Assembly: GCA_035772405.1 (NCBI GenBank)
Contig: JAYKKM010000371.1
Location: 208,501 to 272,500 of the forward strand
Length of the DNA stretch: 64,000 bases
Reading direction: 5' to 3'
Source: Chrysogorgia sp. JL179-B06
Lineage: Eukaryota > Cnidaria > Anthozoa > Scleralcyonacea > Chrysogorgiidae
The translations under genes were made by a program, and so were the position numbers. The notes beneath the pieces were generated by a model. That model was not told where the DNA came from. It did not search any database and saw nothing but the letters and a program-made list of their open reading frames with translations. This document shows, one piece after another, positions 45,670 to 57,734 of the stretch. Position 1 is the first letter of the stretch. Each line of letters opens with the position of its first letter.

Positions 45670-47456
45670 TTGGTCTGGCAAGTTCATTTGTCGATTTCTT
45701 TTCTTTAAATACAATGTGGTGAGATCTTCGCTTAACTTGGGATTCATAGAGTGACCTCTCCATTCCTTATCTACTTCCTGCAGATCAGCCACCTCTTTAA
45801 GGATAGGCATCTCTCTGTACAAACCACTCAATGAAGGAATCTTCAAGTTGTAGGCACAACTTGGCGGCAATCGCCAAATCGAGATTGGATTTGCTGCACA
45901 GCGTCAATCAAGAACTGCTGGCACTGGGAATAAACAAGTGCAATACCTGGATCTTCATTGCCATGCTCTTCCTTGATGGTGGACATAGTAGCTGTTGCCA
46001 GAATGCCAAGATAAACTTTATCCAGAGGACAATGCTTGTCTTTTCTGGATGGGTCAATCTTCAATGCATCGGTGCTTCGCACATATACCACATCCATAAA
46101 ATCAGAACACATGGCTTTGATAAGGTTGTCTACTTCCCCTTGCAACTGGTGGAGCTGTGGCATTTCACTTTGGAAAAGCAGATTAAACGAAACGAGCCTA
46201 CCTAAACTTCAAAGAACGTGTTGTTTAAACTTGTGAGAATTGCATCATTCGTATGTGTAGGATCTTCAACTGCAACACTGGTAACGTAAAGCTGTAAGGC
46301 TGTATACTGCTCAAGGATTCTCTTCACACATGATTTCATAGATAACCATCGAGTATAACCAACAGTTTAATAGATAAAAAGAGGAAAATAAATTAAATTT
46401 AAATTTATAGTTTTCGATCTTAAACAGTTAAACTTTGCAGTTTCCAACAGCTAATTACCTGGATGCAGGATTTTCAGCTCTTTCGAATCAAGAAACTCCT
46501 GGAACTCTTTGAATGCCTCAGACCTTTTACTGGACATGCTGAAATGGGAAAAGATGTTCCTGCACATATCTTCCACAGCTTTAGGGAAAACCTTTGATGC
46601 ATGCGAACTGCAAAGATGAATCAAATGACAGGAACATTTAATGGGTATAATCCACGGATGATCTTTGACGAGCATCTGGGCAACTGAATGATTGGCACCA
46701 AACATCACATTGCACGTATCAGCACAGAAACCAATTACGTTTTTCATTGGAATGCCTCTTTCTTTTAGACTGTCTAGTAGGGCCTTGTAGATCGTCGCAG
46801 CAGCTTACATTGGTACAAGATCAATGACAATTATTTCAAGTCTAAATGTTTGTTTGTTAAAATAGACTCCGAGTATGGCAAGCTGTGACGTTGTTGACTT
46901 ATCTGTTGTTTCGTCGATAATCAATGAGAACTTGTTCTGTTTAAGTTTATAGACACCTTCTTTCATGGCATGAAAACCCAATACTTGACGGATTATATTG
47001 GTGGCCTTTCGTTTCCCTAGCTTAACTTCGCGGAGAGCTGAATCGGTAGGAAAAAGATTCGTAGAAGGGGCACATCAGCTGATTGGAAGGTCTTTCTCTG
47101 CTATAAATGAACAAAGTTTTATCTCGATCCTTGCTGGATTTGCTCGTGTCCCTAACATAGAGTGTATAGGCACATTTACACTCTATTTTACACAAGTTCT
47201 TGTGTTTCTTGTTTTCCATATGTCGTTTTATGGCCGTCTTGGCGCATGATAGCAAGCAATTACATAGTTTGCAGTAGGGAGCACCATCCCGCTTTTGAAG
47301 CCAGTGTTTGAATTCACTTTCAGTCAGCCAGGAATTTAAAAATTTTTGCTCATACTTCTTCTTAGACTTAGTTACAGGTTTTCCCGTTGGTTCATCTTGA
47401 TTGGCAAGATCAGATTCAAAGCCGTCTGACTCTGATGTTATTGTATTCATATGCAT
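45670..47456 (-). pseudogene. hAT transposase with N-terminal zinc finger
   Basis: From 47,456: an N-terminal region with FLNSWLTESEFKHWLQKRDG, a BED/TTF-like finger (PYCKLCNCLLSCAKTAIKRH) and, about 47,000-46,800, KFSLIIDETTDKSTTSQLAI (first catalytic Asp) and LGVYFNKQTFRLE. After a stop near 46,806 come IGFCADTCNVMFGANHSVAQ and IPIKCSCHLIHLCSSHASKV (46,747-46,451), then YTRWLSMKSCVKRILEQYTA (46,370-46,210), and 46,163-45,670 with KIDPSRKDKHCPLDKVYLG. The order is that of a hAT transposase. Several stops and frame changes make it inactive. It is a different hAT branch from the relic at 34 kb. Confidence 0.8.
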
Positions 47457-48307
47457 ATTTTAAAATTTTAATACGGGCTCGAAGGAGGAGACATGTTTAA
47501 ACAGTTTAATTTGCATTTGTCATTTGATGATTTGAATATTTATGACAAGAACGAGCCGACTCAGCCGAGGCTCCGTCGCTGTCGACGAGACGCTTTTGTC
47601 GCTTTAGCACTTCATGTAATATAAATGTTCGCGTTCGCAGGACCAGCAGGTTGCATTTTATGACTTTAATAGACTACGTTTACTTTATTTATTGAAATTG
47701 ATGCAAGAACTGCAAGAATTTACCAAAAGTTGTCTGATTACAATATTTCCTTAGATTTCCTTGAAAGTGGAAGCACTGATTCTTGTCGTTATTAAAATAC
47801 ATTCTGTGGAAATTTTCATTCGGATATATGGAAAATCAGAATCTCAGAGTACTGATGTGTAGCAGGTGGAACGGCGGCAAGAAAATGTTCCCTGTGCCGA
47901 TGTATTTTGTTTAAGGGCACTATGTACTAAGGAATCACGAATGTTTTTATTACGGCAAAAAGATACCAAATCGGTTATCGGTGAAAATGACTGACGTCTC
48001 AGGATCATTTTGTAAAATGTGAAAATTCTGATTAATATTTTTAACTTGTTTAGACCCTCGTTGCATTGTTTGACTAAGTAAGACCTATAGGAAGTTCCTC
48101 CCCTCCTGGGCAACAAGTTAATTCATGGTATGATGCTTCGCCTATACAAAATTTATCCATGATTAACAAAATTTGCTGGATTTTCTGCTATTGTCCACTT
48201 TGGAGATATTTATATGACTTGACTCCTTCTTATCCAAATTGGAGGTTAACTGTGTCCAAAGGCAGACCAAACGATTCACTGAACCATTTATCCTTGTTGC
48301 CAAAGTC
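47457..48307. other. No gene seen
   Basis: Short random frames only. Confidence 0.5.
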
Positions 48308-48842
48308 TTAAGTTTTCGTTCTTGCTGGCATTTCCAATTTTCTTTGGGGGGAAATTCTTTGGATGACTTTCAACAAACTTTCATTTTCTTGTTTTAATTT
48401 TTTAATGTCATAATTAGGGTCTGTAACAAGTTCAATTTGTTCCACAGCAATATCCTTTACTTTCGTTAAAAGGTTTTGTTGACTTGTTCCAATTTTTCCG
48501 ACGAATGGTCGCGCCACTGTTGAGCAAATTGCCTGTAAGCATTCCTGGATCGTCGCAGTATACCGGTTGCCGATAATACGTTAAATATTTGTACATATAC
48601 GGACACTCAACCAATAATGTTTGCTTGGTTTTGTACCAACTTTTCAGTTGTTTGAATGGCATGTGAATTGTGAAAGCAACTTCAGGTTCAACACCAGATT
48701 TTTCAACATAGCTTGAACAATGCTCACTATAAATAACTATATCTCTTGCAAATTTTATTTTGTAATAGACATCCAATGCATTCGGCATAATGCATGACAA
48801 TAAATGCCAGAGAAGGATTCTAATTTTCCGCTCATTCTCCAA
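48308..48842 (-). pseudogene. Unrecognised coding fragment with one frame break
   Basis: From 48,842 the frame reads IRILLWHLLSCIMPNALDVY and MPFKQLKSWYKTKQTLLVEC down to about 48,515. There it shifts to a frame with VARPFVGKIGTSQQNLLTKV and a helical tail (IKKLKQENESLLKVIQRIS), to a stop at 48,308. The C-terminal coiled coil resembles ends of transposon-encoded proteins, but I cannot name a family. The 6.9-kb transposon begins 80 bp beyond its 5' end. Confidence 0.4.
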
Positions 48843-48915
48843 GTAAAGAGGATGACAATGCAGGAGGTAACGTTGAAATGTGCATTAAACTGCCACTGGT
48901 TTTGTGGCACTGAGT

Positions 48916-48922
48916 CATAATG
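48916..48922. repeat. Left flank CATAATG (apparent 7-bp TSD)
   Basis: CATAATG precedes CACTTATCATCGG and also follows the mirrored end at 55,782-55,788. It is nearly its own reverse complement, so it could also be a diverged extension of the terminal repeat. Confidence 0.65.
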
Positions 48923-49120
48923 CACTTATCATCGGCTTTCCCTGGGGCCGACCCCCGGGCCACCCCCGGGATGTAGTTTAGAAGTACAAACAAAAACTCA
49001 ACAATGCCCTTGGGTACAGTGCACATTTTTTTGACAAATGGAGTTACATGTCCCTCCCCCCCCGGGCTAAAAACAAATGTAATGCTATCAAAAGATTAGC
49101 AACAAAAGCTCAACAGAAAG

Positions 49121-49126
49121 TTTATT
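49121..49126 (-). terminator. Polyadenylation signal AATAAA
   Basis: TTTATT on the plus strand, 25 bases past the stop codon of the large gene at 49,151; a second lies close by at about 49,131. Confidence 0.55.
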
Positions 49127-49150
49127 AAAATAATAAACAAGATTGACAGT

Positions 49151-52100
49151 TCATATGTCTTTGCAATTATAACAAAAAAATGTGTCCATCTTTTTTGCTC
49201 TTCTAGCACTGATTCTTACGCATGGCCCATGGTACCACATAAAACAACTGGGTCCTTTTTTATCACACTCTATCATGAACCTAGACAGGAAAGAGAAATT
49301 AAAGAAAAGGAAATCAAGCGTTAAATACAATTACATGTGAATAAAAAGAAAGGGTCAGCTCTTTCTTTAATCGAAACAGGTAAATTTACCCATGCTCAGG
49401 TTGCTGGCAATGACACCACAGTTCCACAGCATTTTCTTCTTTCTCAAAGGATTGAGAAGTATTTTGACTGGCATCTATTAAAACAATTAAAAGAACCAAA
49501 TTTTAACACGTAAAACTTATTTACATGCAACTTCTATTTGCACATGATGTCAAGTTTAAGGTACATGTACCTGTCTTTCCTTTTTTTGCCCTTCGAGTTG
49601 CCGCTGCTTTTTCTGCTCCCAACTTCCGCCTGGTAGATAGATCTGCTACATGTTTCTTCCACATCCTAACTTCGTCTGTAGGAAGCAGCGTCTGTCTGGC
49701 TATTTTCTCTTCATCATCAGTGTCAACATTCTTCATACTTCTAAATACATCAGATGGAGGGTCAGACATATTATTTTCCCCATGCTTCTGGTAGTTTTGG
49801 AGATTATCCTCTGCTTTTAAGTAGTGGCCACTGCAGTATCCTTTACACGTTTTACAGCTACCTCCCCATGGTCGCTTAGGATCTGGAATTGGAAATGGCA
49901 GGTATGAAATTGGTGGTCCATCCTGATACCAACAATATTGATTAGGTGGCTTCCCAGAAATACAAACCGGATGAGGACATCCTTCTTCAAAACAAGGAAG
50001 GAGCTGAAAGACATACTGTTGTGGTAGGTTCTTCACCATGTGTCTTGTCCTCAGTTCCCATATCTCCTGAAAGTATTCATATAATTGTGGTTGTTCAACT
50101 TTCAGAGCCTCTTTTCCTTTCTTGCATCCATTCAGGAATGTGTTTAACAACGGGCGCCTGTCTTGTAATTTCTTTGAGAGATCATTTCTGCATCCCTTGT
50201 AAAGGTTTATCCTAGAGTCTGCGAAAGGGGCTTTGTCACATCTGCTTATGTAAACGTCAGCTGCGGTCATCAAGTTGTTCTCTAGTTTTTCATAATCAAT
50301 CGCTGCTGATTCACCGAAGTTAGAACCATGGATTGTAGACGGAATGTACATATTGGAATGTGCAACAGCCAGGCATCCATTTTGAAGTTCCACTCGATTA
50401 AGATACGATGAACCACTACTCCTGGATGTCACAAGAGTGCAAACTTTCTTTTGCTCAAGATGACGCTCGGTCCACAAGAACTGCACCTCGTAGTGACTGG
50501 GACCTTCATCAGAGGCTCCGTCCACTCGAATGCAGTCAATTGCTTTATTGTCTAGGCAAGCCTGGAAATCGGGATTTTTCTGCAACATGATAAGGTCTGA
50601 GGCATGTTGAGCGGGGTTCTTCGGGAATACAATGTGTGGTTTCACGATACCTGCAGCTAGCTGGGGTGTTGTTTTGGTTTCCAACACAAGGTAAGAGGTT
50701 GTCTGCAGAATAGATGAGTATTTGTTCACATAGTCCGTGCGTGTTGTAACTTCAGGATTCTTGCTGTCCGCAATAACAGGATGCTGTTTGTGTGTAAAAG
50801 TTGTATCTAAGCGGAAACCTGCAGCATCATCCCTGTTTATGATGCATTTGTCCCTTCCATCTTCAAGCTGTATTTTATCCAACCCTTTATACAAAGATGC
50901 GCTCCAATGTGTATCAATGTTCAATCTTACATTGAAACCTTTTCTGGCCCTTCTGCACTTCACATTGGCTGCACCCCAGTACCTTTTGGCTGATTTTCTT
51001 CTCTTGTTCTTTACCACTGACAGCTGCACTACAGACCCATAGCTAAACGATCTCTTGTACTTTTGCTGAAGGTGTTCTTTTATTCTTTGATATGTGACAC
51101 GAGGACCCTTCTTTACATTTCCATCAAATGTTGCAACACCAGTGCGACGCCATGCATCTGCTCCAATTCTGTTATCCCTGACAAACTCTTCAATGTCTTT
51201 TCCTAAATTTGGGAATTTCTTTAACAGTTTTGAAGCTCTGGCTGGGACCTTACGCTTGAGAAGTCCTCTCTCTGCCACCTCTTTATGAAAGTGTCGCTTT
51301 GCTTTCTTCTTTAGTATCTTTCTCTTTCGTGCAACAAGGCGTTTTACGACAGGATTATTTATGCAACATCCACTGACCTCAGTATAATCTTCTGGGTCAT
51401 CACTTTCGGACTCTGAATGTATTGTATCTTGCTCTAAATTTGTATGCTCTGAAGTTAGAAAAGCTTGTCTCGATTGTTCAATCAGCTTGTTTTCTTCAAC
51501 TGTAACATCGCTACAGGAGAGAAAGTGTGCAAAGTCTAGTAAGGCTTGATTTAAAACATAACTTGAATGGTTCCTTAGCATGAGCTTTAATTCCATAACG
51601 AACGCGAACCAGTTGAGATTGTTTTCTCGAAGTATGCACAGTAATTGTTCATGAGCTGGCATTTGCGAAACACTAACTGAGGTTTGGTACCAAGGAACAG
51701 AATCTGTTACACTGTCTGTAGACTTCTTAGTTTCATTGCTAGATGTCTCATTGATAGCAAAATAATTATCCCTCTGATCTTTCTGCTTTTGCACATCATT
51801 CATTGTATCTCGTTCTAAATGCTGACCTTTATTTTCTTCACATGTTTCTTCCTCTTCCGATAAAGTGAGATTCAAGTGTTCTTCACTGTCATTCCCATCT
51901 TCATCTTGACTCTCCTCGCTGCTTTCTTGGCTCTCTTCACTGTTAACAATGCCAAGACTTTCCAAAGCACACTTTTCCTGTACTATGGACAGCTTATTTA
52001 CTGCTTCTTGAATTTCAGTTGCTTCCTTAAGTGCTTGAGAAACGTCAGATTTCAACTTTGGAGCTTCTGATATTCCAAACATTTTTCTTGCTTGTTGAGA

Positions 52101-55100
52101 GGAAATTCCAGAGCTGAGCAATGCTGTATATTTGATGAGCTTCTTATCCGATTCCGAACTTGCTAAATCACAAATAACAGACAAAGTAGCTTTGTTGAGT
52201 TCACCCGATTTTTTTTGGTTTGTACCAAGCAAGCTCTGGGTTAGACTAAGTAGTTTTGTGCAGTCTTTTGCTTCTGATTCTGTTACATAGAGGGTTATTT
52301 TCTCTTTCTCTTTTATTGGGAAAACAATAACTGGCAGTTGCAACAATCGTTTCACAGCCTTATCTGTTTTATACTTTGAACCTTTCTTTAAAAAATGCTT
52401 GACATATATTGACTGTACTTTTACCACATTTTCGCTCATAAGACACATTGCTGCAGATATAAGTTTTTCACATTCTATACAACCCTGGAAATGGCACTGA
52501 TGACAGTATTCCTGTCTTGCAACAACAAAATCCCTTAACGACATGTCTTTAATTTTACTGACGTAGCAGCCATTAACAGCTGAAACGTTACTGAGGGCAG
52601 AAAAATGGTAAGGTAGGTACTGTTGTAACAGCATACTTCTCTCTGTTGCCCCCACAGCATCTACTGTGGGGTTGGACAAAAACTCTGATCTGGCATGCAA
52701 TTATCACTGCTTGCGGCAGTTTTCGGAATTTTTTTATTAGTGTTTGCAGGAGCACTGCACTTTGAGGCAACCTTTAGGGAATCTGCAGTTAGACACACAA
52801 CATCACTTCCCATGTTTGCAGGAGCATTGGATCTATTGGAGGAGTTTTGGCAGAATTCGGGTGGGCTCACAGTGTCGGCAGGAGCACTGCATTTTGAGGC
52901 AACCTTTAGGGAATCTTCAGTTGGACAAACATCACTTTCCATGTTCGCAGGAGCATTGGATGTATTGGAGGAGTTTTGGAAGACTTCGGGTGGGCTCACA
53001 GTGTCGGTAGGAGCACTGCATTTTGAGGCAACCTTTAGGGAATCTTCAGTTGGACAAACATCACTTTCCATGTTCCCAGGAGCATTGGATGTATTGGAGG
53101 AGTTTTGGCAGACTTCGGGTGGGCTCACAGTGTTTGTGGAAGTACTGCAGCTTGAAAAAATCTCTTTGGAATATTCTGTGATTTTTCTATTTCTCTTGGA
53201 ATTTTCATCTGGCAAGATAAATTTTAGCTCCTCTTGTGACTGACTTTTTACTGAAGCCAATTTCTTACGTTTTTGTTTGTGGTACTTGGTAGAACGAGCT
53301 TCAGCCTTTTCATATTTTTCAAGTTCTACATGTAATTCCCTTGATTTCTTCCTATGGTTCTTTACTTGCTCAACAATATCTGCTGCTTGAATAAATTTTT
53401 CTGCAGTGACAAATTTTCTTCTTTGCTGTTCTAATAGTGATATTGTTTCTTTACAGGATTTATTATCTTCTCGAAGTTCCTCCATTTTTTTCTGTCTGAT
53501 CTCTTTCATTGTTTTACCCTTCTGGACTTGAACACCACCAGTTGTATTTTGCACACTTCCAAACATCTTAGACCTTGACGTTGTCTTCTTATAATTGTAT
53601 CCATCTGCATCAATTTTGTGCCTGGCAAGTTCAAAAAGCTTCTTTCTGTTAGTAAGCAAAGAAACATCTTCTTGGCATAAGAACAGTGATGCAGCATTGA
53701 TTTGCCTTTCATATTCAGATAAAGTGCGATCCACATCCTTTCCAAATATCTTACTTTGTTGCTCAAGGTCATGCTTAGTGATGGAAGCCTTTATATTGTC
53801 CTTTGCAGCCTCACCAGAATTTCCAACCTATGTTTCCAACATTAAGTTAGAAATATTACCATTCATTTTGTGTTTTAGCTTTTACAAGTATTGTAACTAT
53901 TTATGTTAAAGGACCACACATAGTAAGTCACTGCAGGATAAGAAAGTATGCAGAATTTCATTAATACTTTATTGAAAGCTACATATATAAATATTAAATA
54001 ATTATTTGTCTACAAACAAAATAGAGAATATTTCACAGCCAGGGGTGTTACTAAACTATTTTGATTGGAAGTGTGTCTGACTAAATTGCACAAATTTTAT
54101 TTACTATTCAACTACCTATCAAGACCAAATTTTGTCCGAATTTTATAATGTTCCAGCTACCTATTTTTGCCCAAATGACTTGAGTTTTTTCAAAGGTTGG
54201 GGTGAGACACCCCCACACACCCCAGTAGCAATACCCCTGTTTACAGTATACAAGTTACAGTTAAATATTAATTTTCTACCACCATAAAAACAAGCAAGCA
54301 AGTTAACAATTTAGTATGTACCCAGTGAAGGTAAGGGGGTTAACCAAAAAATACATATATTGTTATTTTAATTTCATTTCTATTGTTCTTTTCATACAAC
54401 ATAGCCAAGGAAGAATAAAAAATATTTTCAGTACATACAGGCCAGCACTATTAAAATGAATGGCCCCTCAAGCTGGTTTTCCACTAGGGCAAATTTTCTG
54501 TGCAGAGCAGAATTTTTCTTTACCTTGTGAGCTGTTGGATATGGGTAAGACAAAGAAGAATTCTGCTTGGAAAACTAGCTTAATAGTATACAACTTTGGC
54601 CAAGAAATCAAAAGTGAGCATTTTAATAATAATGCTTTCCATACACAGCACAAGGTCAAGGCTTGGAAAACAAGATAAAAAATAATTAAAAAGCCTCGAC
54701 TTTATATAACAAAAGTACTCATAGCAATAAAATAAAAGGTATGTACCACAATAGGAGGACCAGTTGAAAGGTTCCCACTTTCACTAGCTACTAGTGTCCT
54801 CTGTCTTGATGCTGCAACATGGAGTGTATACTTGTATCAATATTTAATATCAAAACTAAACATAAGAGTGTTAATACTGTTAAAAAATAAATGATCTTAT
54901 CTCCTGTAAAGTAGCCTTCCAACTTGTTTTAAATTAACAAAATATATTATATAATGAATACTTTTTTTTTCCACAATTCTCTTTTTTAATAAAAACAATT
55001 TAACATGTACACTACAGGTATAGGTAGTAGGTACGCACCAATTTCCACTGCATGTGTCATTGACAAACTATCCGAAGTTTGTACGGTCGTCACTTTCATC

Positions 55101-55544
55101 GTGGATGATGATTGTTTCGGGACATTTTTGTCCTCTTGAGTAACTGGAACTGCAGGCAACCAAGCTTCATTTCCTTCAGCACATATGAATGTGCTACCAG
55201 GATCGAGTTCAATAAAAGTATCTTCGTCGATCTCAGTGCCATCTTCTTCTGTGTATACAGTGACCTCTTTCTCGTCGCTTATTTCAAGTTTTCTTTTGGC
55301 TAGAATATTTAGAATATTGAGAGGGCATTCATTAATAAAATAAACAACCTAAACTCATCCAATATTTAAAGTCAGTTTGACATGGCTTGCAAATGTGCAT
55401 AAACATTGTACAACCTCGTACCCACTGTGTGACAACACTGAATTAATATTTGAACTCACCTTTTACAACAAATTCATCGAAACTATCAGCAACTACGGCC
55501 TTCCTTTTTCTTCTTAGCACATCCCAAGCTTTGTATAATGGCAT
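49151..55544 (-). CDS. Large transposon protein with candidate DDE core and PHD finger
   Basis: Exons (descending): 55,544-55,460, 55,299-55,039, 54,811-54,747, 53,827-49,571, 49,474-49,390, 49,280-49,151; all introns GT-AG with agreeing phases, about 1,600 residues. Exon 1 starts MPLYKAWDVLRRKRK; exon 2 is acidic. Exon 4 opens with a coiled coil (VEQVKNHRKKSREL) and three copies of a 43-residue Ser/Pro repeat. Then comes a Cys/His cluster (CHQCHFQGCIECEK), a Glu-rich stretch, and the conserved core: GADAWRRTGVATFDGN, FSYGSVVQLSVVKNKRR, INRDDAAGFRLDTTF, RVDGASDEGPSHYEVQF and SSYLNRVELQNG. The last three offer Asp, Asp and Glu for a DDE site (inference). Exons 5-6 make a complete PHD finger (LWCHCQQPE, FMIECDKKG, WYHGPCVRI, FFCYNCKDI). 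A frame break lies in 52,661-52,700. The family recurs in invertebrate and fish genomes, from recollection. Confidence 0.82.
52750..53165. repeat. Coding minisatellite in the large transposon gene
   Basis: Three to three and a half units of about 126-129 bp, each encoding a 42-43 residue Ser/Thr/Pro-rich block (TVSPPEVCQNSSNTSNAP, ESDVCPTEDSLKVASKCSAP). Unit length is a multiple of three, so copy changes keep the frame. Confidence 0.9.
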
Positions 55545-55788
55545 TTTCCGCAAACAATTTAAATAAAATATGGAAATCCCATGGTCTTGGGAAACGACCT
55601 ACCGCTGACCGATTCCAAACAAATTCCCGCGGGTACATCCCGGGGGACAGATGTGATCATTTCTAAAACCAAACAATGCCCCTACCCCATGGAGCATAAA
55701 CATTTTCAAATCACTACAATTCCCCTCATGTTCCCGGGGGTTGACCCGGGGGTCGGCCCCAGGGAAAGCCGATGATAAGTGCATAATG

Positions 55789-57570
55789 CTCATGTGATAC
55801 AAATGTTACAATAAATATTACATTATACATAAACATCAAACTGAAGAAATGGTATGATCAATAGCCTTGCATAAATGTTCATTCAGTGCAAGATTTTCTG
55901 CTTTGTTGTTCCTTGACTACGGTATCAAAAACGTTATAGTAATAATGATAACTGCATATGGAATATTTTCGTGAAAATTTACTAAATTATGGTACATTAG
56001 CTCGTTATAACTATCCTGAATAACTTCCATGCCACATGTAGATTTATTGTACTACCTTTAAATAATTTTCTAAATTTCTGCAAAAAGACAGATTCAGCAT
56101 ATCGAATAAACATGCGCACAAACCAACTCGAATAATGTCACTCAGTTTACTTACATGTACACTACAAATTTCAAGATGTTCTTGCGTGTCACTTGTGGGA
56201 ATGGAACGGAAACATGAACCATCCTCGACTTCTGGTTGGTCACTACGGAAATATTTATTTGAAGGGGCCTAATGTACACTCTGCCTGAGCCAAAACATCA
56301 AAATTCCTTCATGATATTCCACCATGCCTGACAATTCTCAACTCGGTTTCTCCTTGGAGAGTAGGAGTTGTATTCCACCACAATCTCGTAAAGCCAGGTA
56401 TGTTCTAAATGATTTTGGAACTGAATGTTAGTTATATAAAACAGAACATATTCACAAGACATTGGTGCAGCAGGTGTGTTTATGCCCCCTGCATATGCAC
56501 TCATAAAGGCACATTTCATGTCATTTGAATACAAAAGAAGTTGAGTACAGGCACATCTAATTGTAGACGATAGCCGTGCCTTCACACTTCTTAGTCAAAT
56601 GTACCTTTAAGTCTACATATAAAATATGGAGAAAAAAAATAAAAGTGGGAGTTTTTAAAGTTCGCTAGCTATCTTTCCCACCAGGTGACACCATCCTAAG
56701 CCACTCACTCTTATAAATGCATGGGGCGCAGCAACCCTTAACCTATTTGGCTTTGTGGCCAACTTTCTGCTCCTAATGTGTGTACATATACATACTCGTA
56801 CCATACGTCCTTTACAACATTTGGGGATGCTGATGTAGGAATGGAAACCTCTCCAAGCCCATTTTTCAACAATTAAAACTTTTCTGATGTGGTAGGAGTG
56901 TGCAACTCTTCCCTATCTGCCAAGCAAAACATCATCTTGGTAAAACATTTCTGTTTAAACAATCAAAAATACAAAATTATACGTACATATAATATGACTA
57001 CATATAATGAATTGAAAATATATAGTAATTTCATGTCCGTGGACGATTACTGAAAGATCGTATACGTCTACATGATCGTACATACGGTAATATTACATTA
57101 AGGTCTTGCGGTAAAAATCTACTTAAATTTTAATTACCTTTTCTGGCTGGCCTTCTTTGAGAGGTAGCACATCTTCATCCACATGATAGAATTATCTGTT
57201 AAAGTACCTAACTTTTTATGAGTTGCAACAACTCAATGTTTACTTCAACTTGTTCAAACGTCAGTTTGTAAGGCTGGAGAACACGGCCGAAATTCTTCAA
57301 AATATATCGCAATCAGATAGCTGTGTAAAATAACACCCTGCATTTGTCATACTTTATGCTGTTAAGTTACCGATTGATTGGTTTAGATTACTGTCACGGG
57401 CACTGTTTGATGGTTGGGATGTTGCAGCTCCCAAGGGTGTGGCAGCAGGTAGACCAATAATGGTAGAGCCGGCGGGGCTAATACGCAGGTAGCATGTGGG
57501 TCGTGTCTCTTTAGTATACCCAAAAGGTCGAAATGTGAAGATAGGACTGAAACCAACCCCAACACAACCA
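55789..57570. other. No gene seen
   Basis: Short random frames. A small GC-richer patch at 57,400-57,500 has no recognisable product. Confidence 0.5.
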
Positions 57571-57575
57571 AGATC

Positions 57576-57684
57576 GACGATACGTGGACGATCATCAAGC
57601 TCATAAGGTTACAGGTTCGATTCCTGTACGGGAACTCAGAATAATTTTTGAGGATATGAGCTTGATGATCGTGCATGTATCGTC
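57576..57684. repeat. Hairpin with a tRNA-type B box
   Basis: GACGATCATCAAGCTCA and TGAGCTTGATGATCGT arms enclose a B box GGTTCGATTCC in a paired ACAGG/CCTGT context. Probable tRNA-derived foldback repeat; no A box found. Confidence 0.6.
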
Positions 57685-57734
57685 TGTCTACTCCGAGGTC
57701 TCCCACATTCACTACAACATTGTGTATATTAATG

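Larger units (their letters stand above)
48923..55781. mobile_element. 6.86-kb DNA transposon with a PHD-tailed giant gene
   Basis: Ends CACTTATCATCGGCTTTCCC and GGGAAAGCCGATGATAAGTG are perfect inverted repeats for 37 bp and continue imperfectly past GACCCCCGGG. CATAATG flanks both sides. One six-exon minus-strand gene (55,544-49,151) fills the interior, and a second inner set of CCCGGG motifs lies at both ends (49,060-49,070; 55,628-55,643). I cannot place it in a named superfamily. A 7-bp duplication is unusual; Dada (6-7 bp) and the Kyakuja/Dileera/Zisupton group are the ones to test. Confidence 0.85.

Noticed and set aside
52695..53243. 182-codon plus-strand frame
   Set aside because: Shadow of the coding minisatellite of the minus-strand gene.
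48916..55788. 3-bp TAA duplication for the 6.9-kb element
   Set aside because: TAA next to TGCAC is also possible, but CATAATG is a longer exact direct repeat. Because CATAATG is nearly palindromic, the choice is not final.
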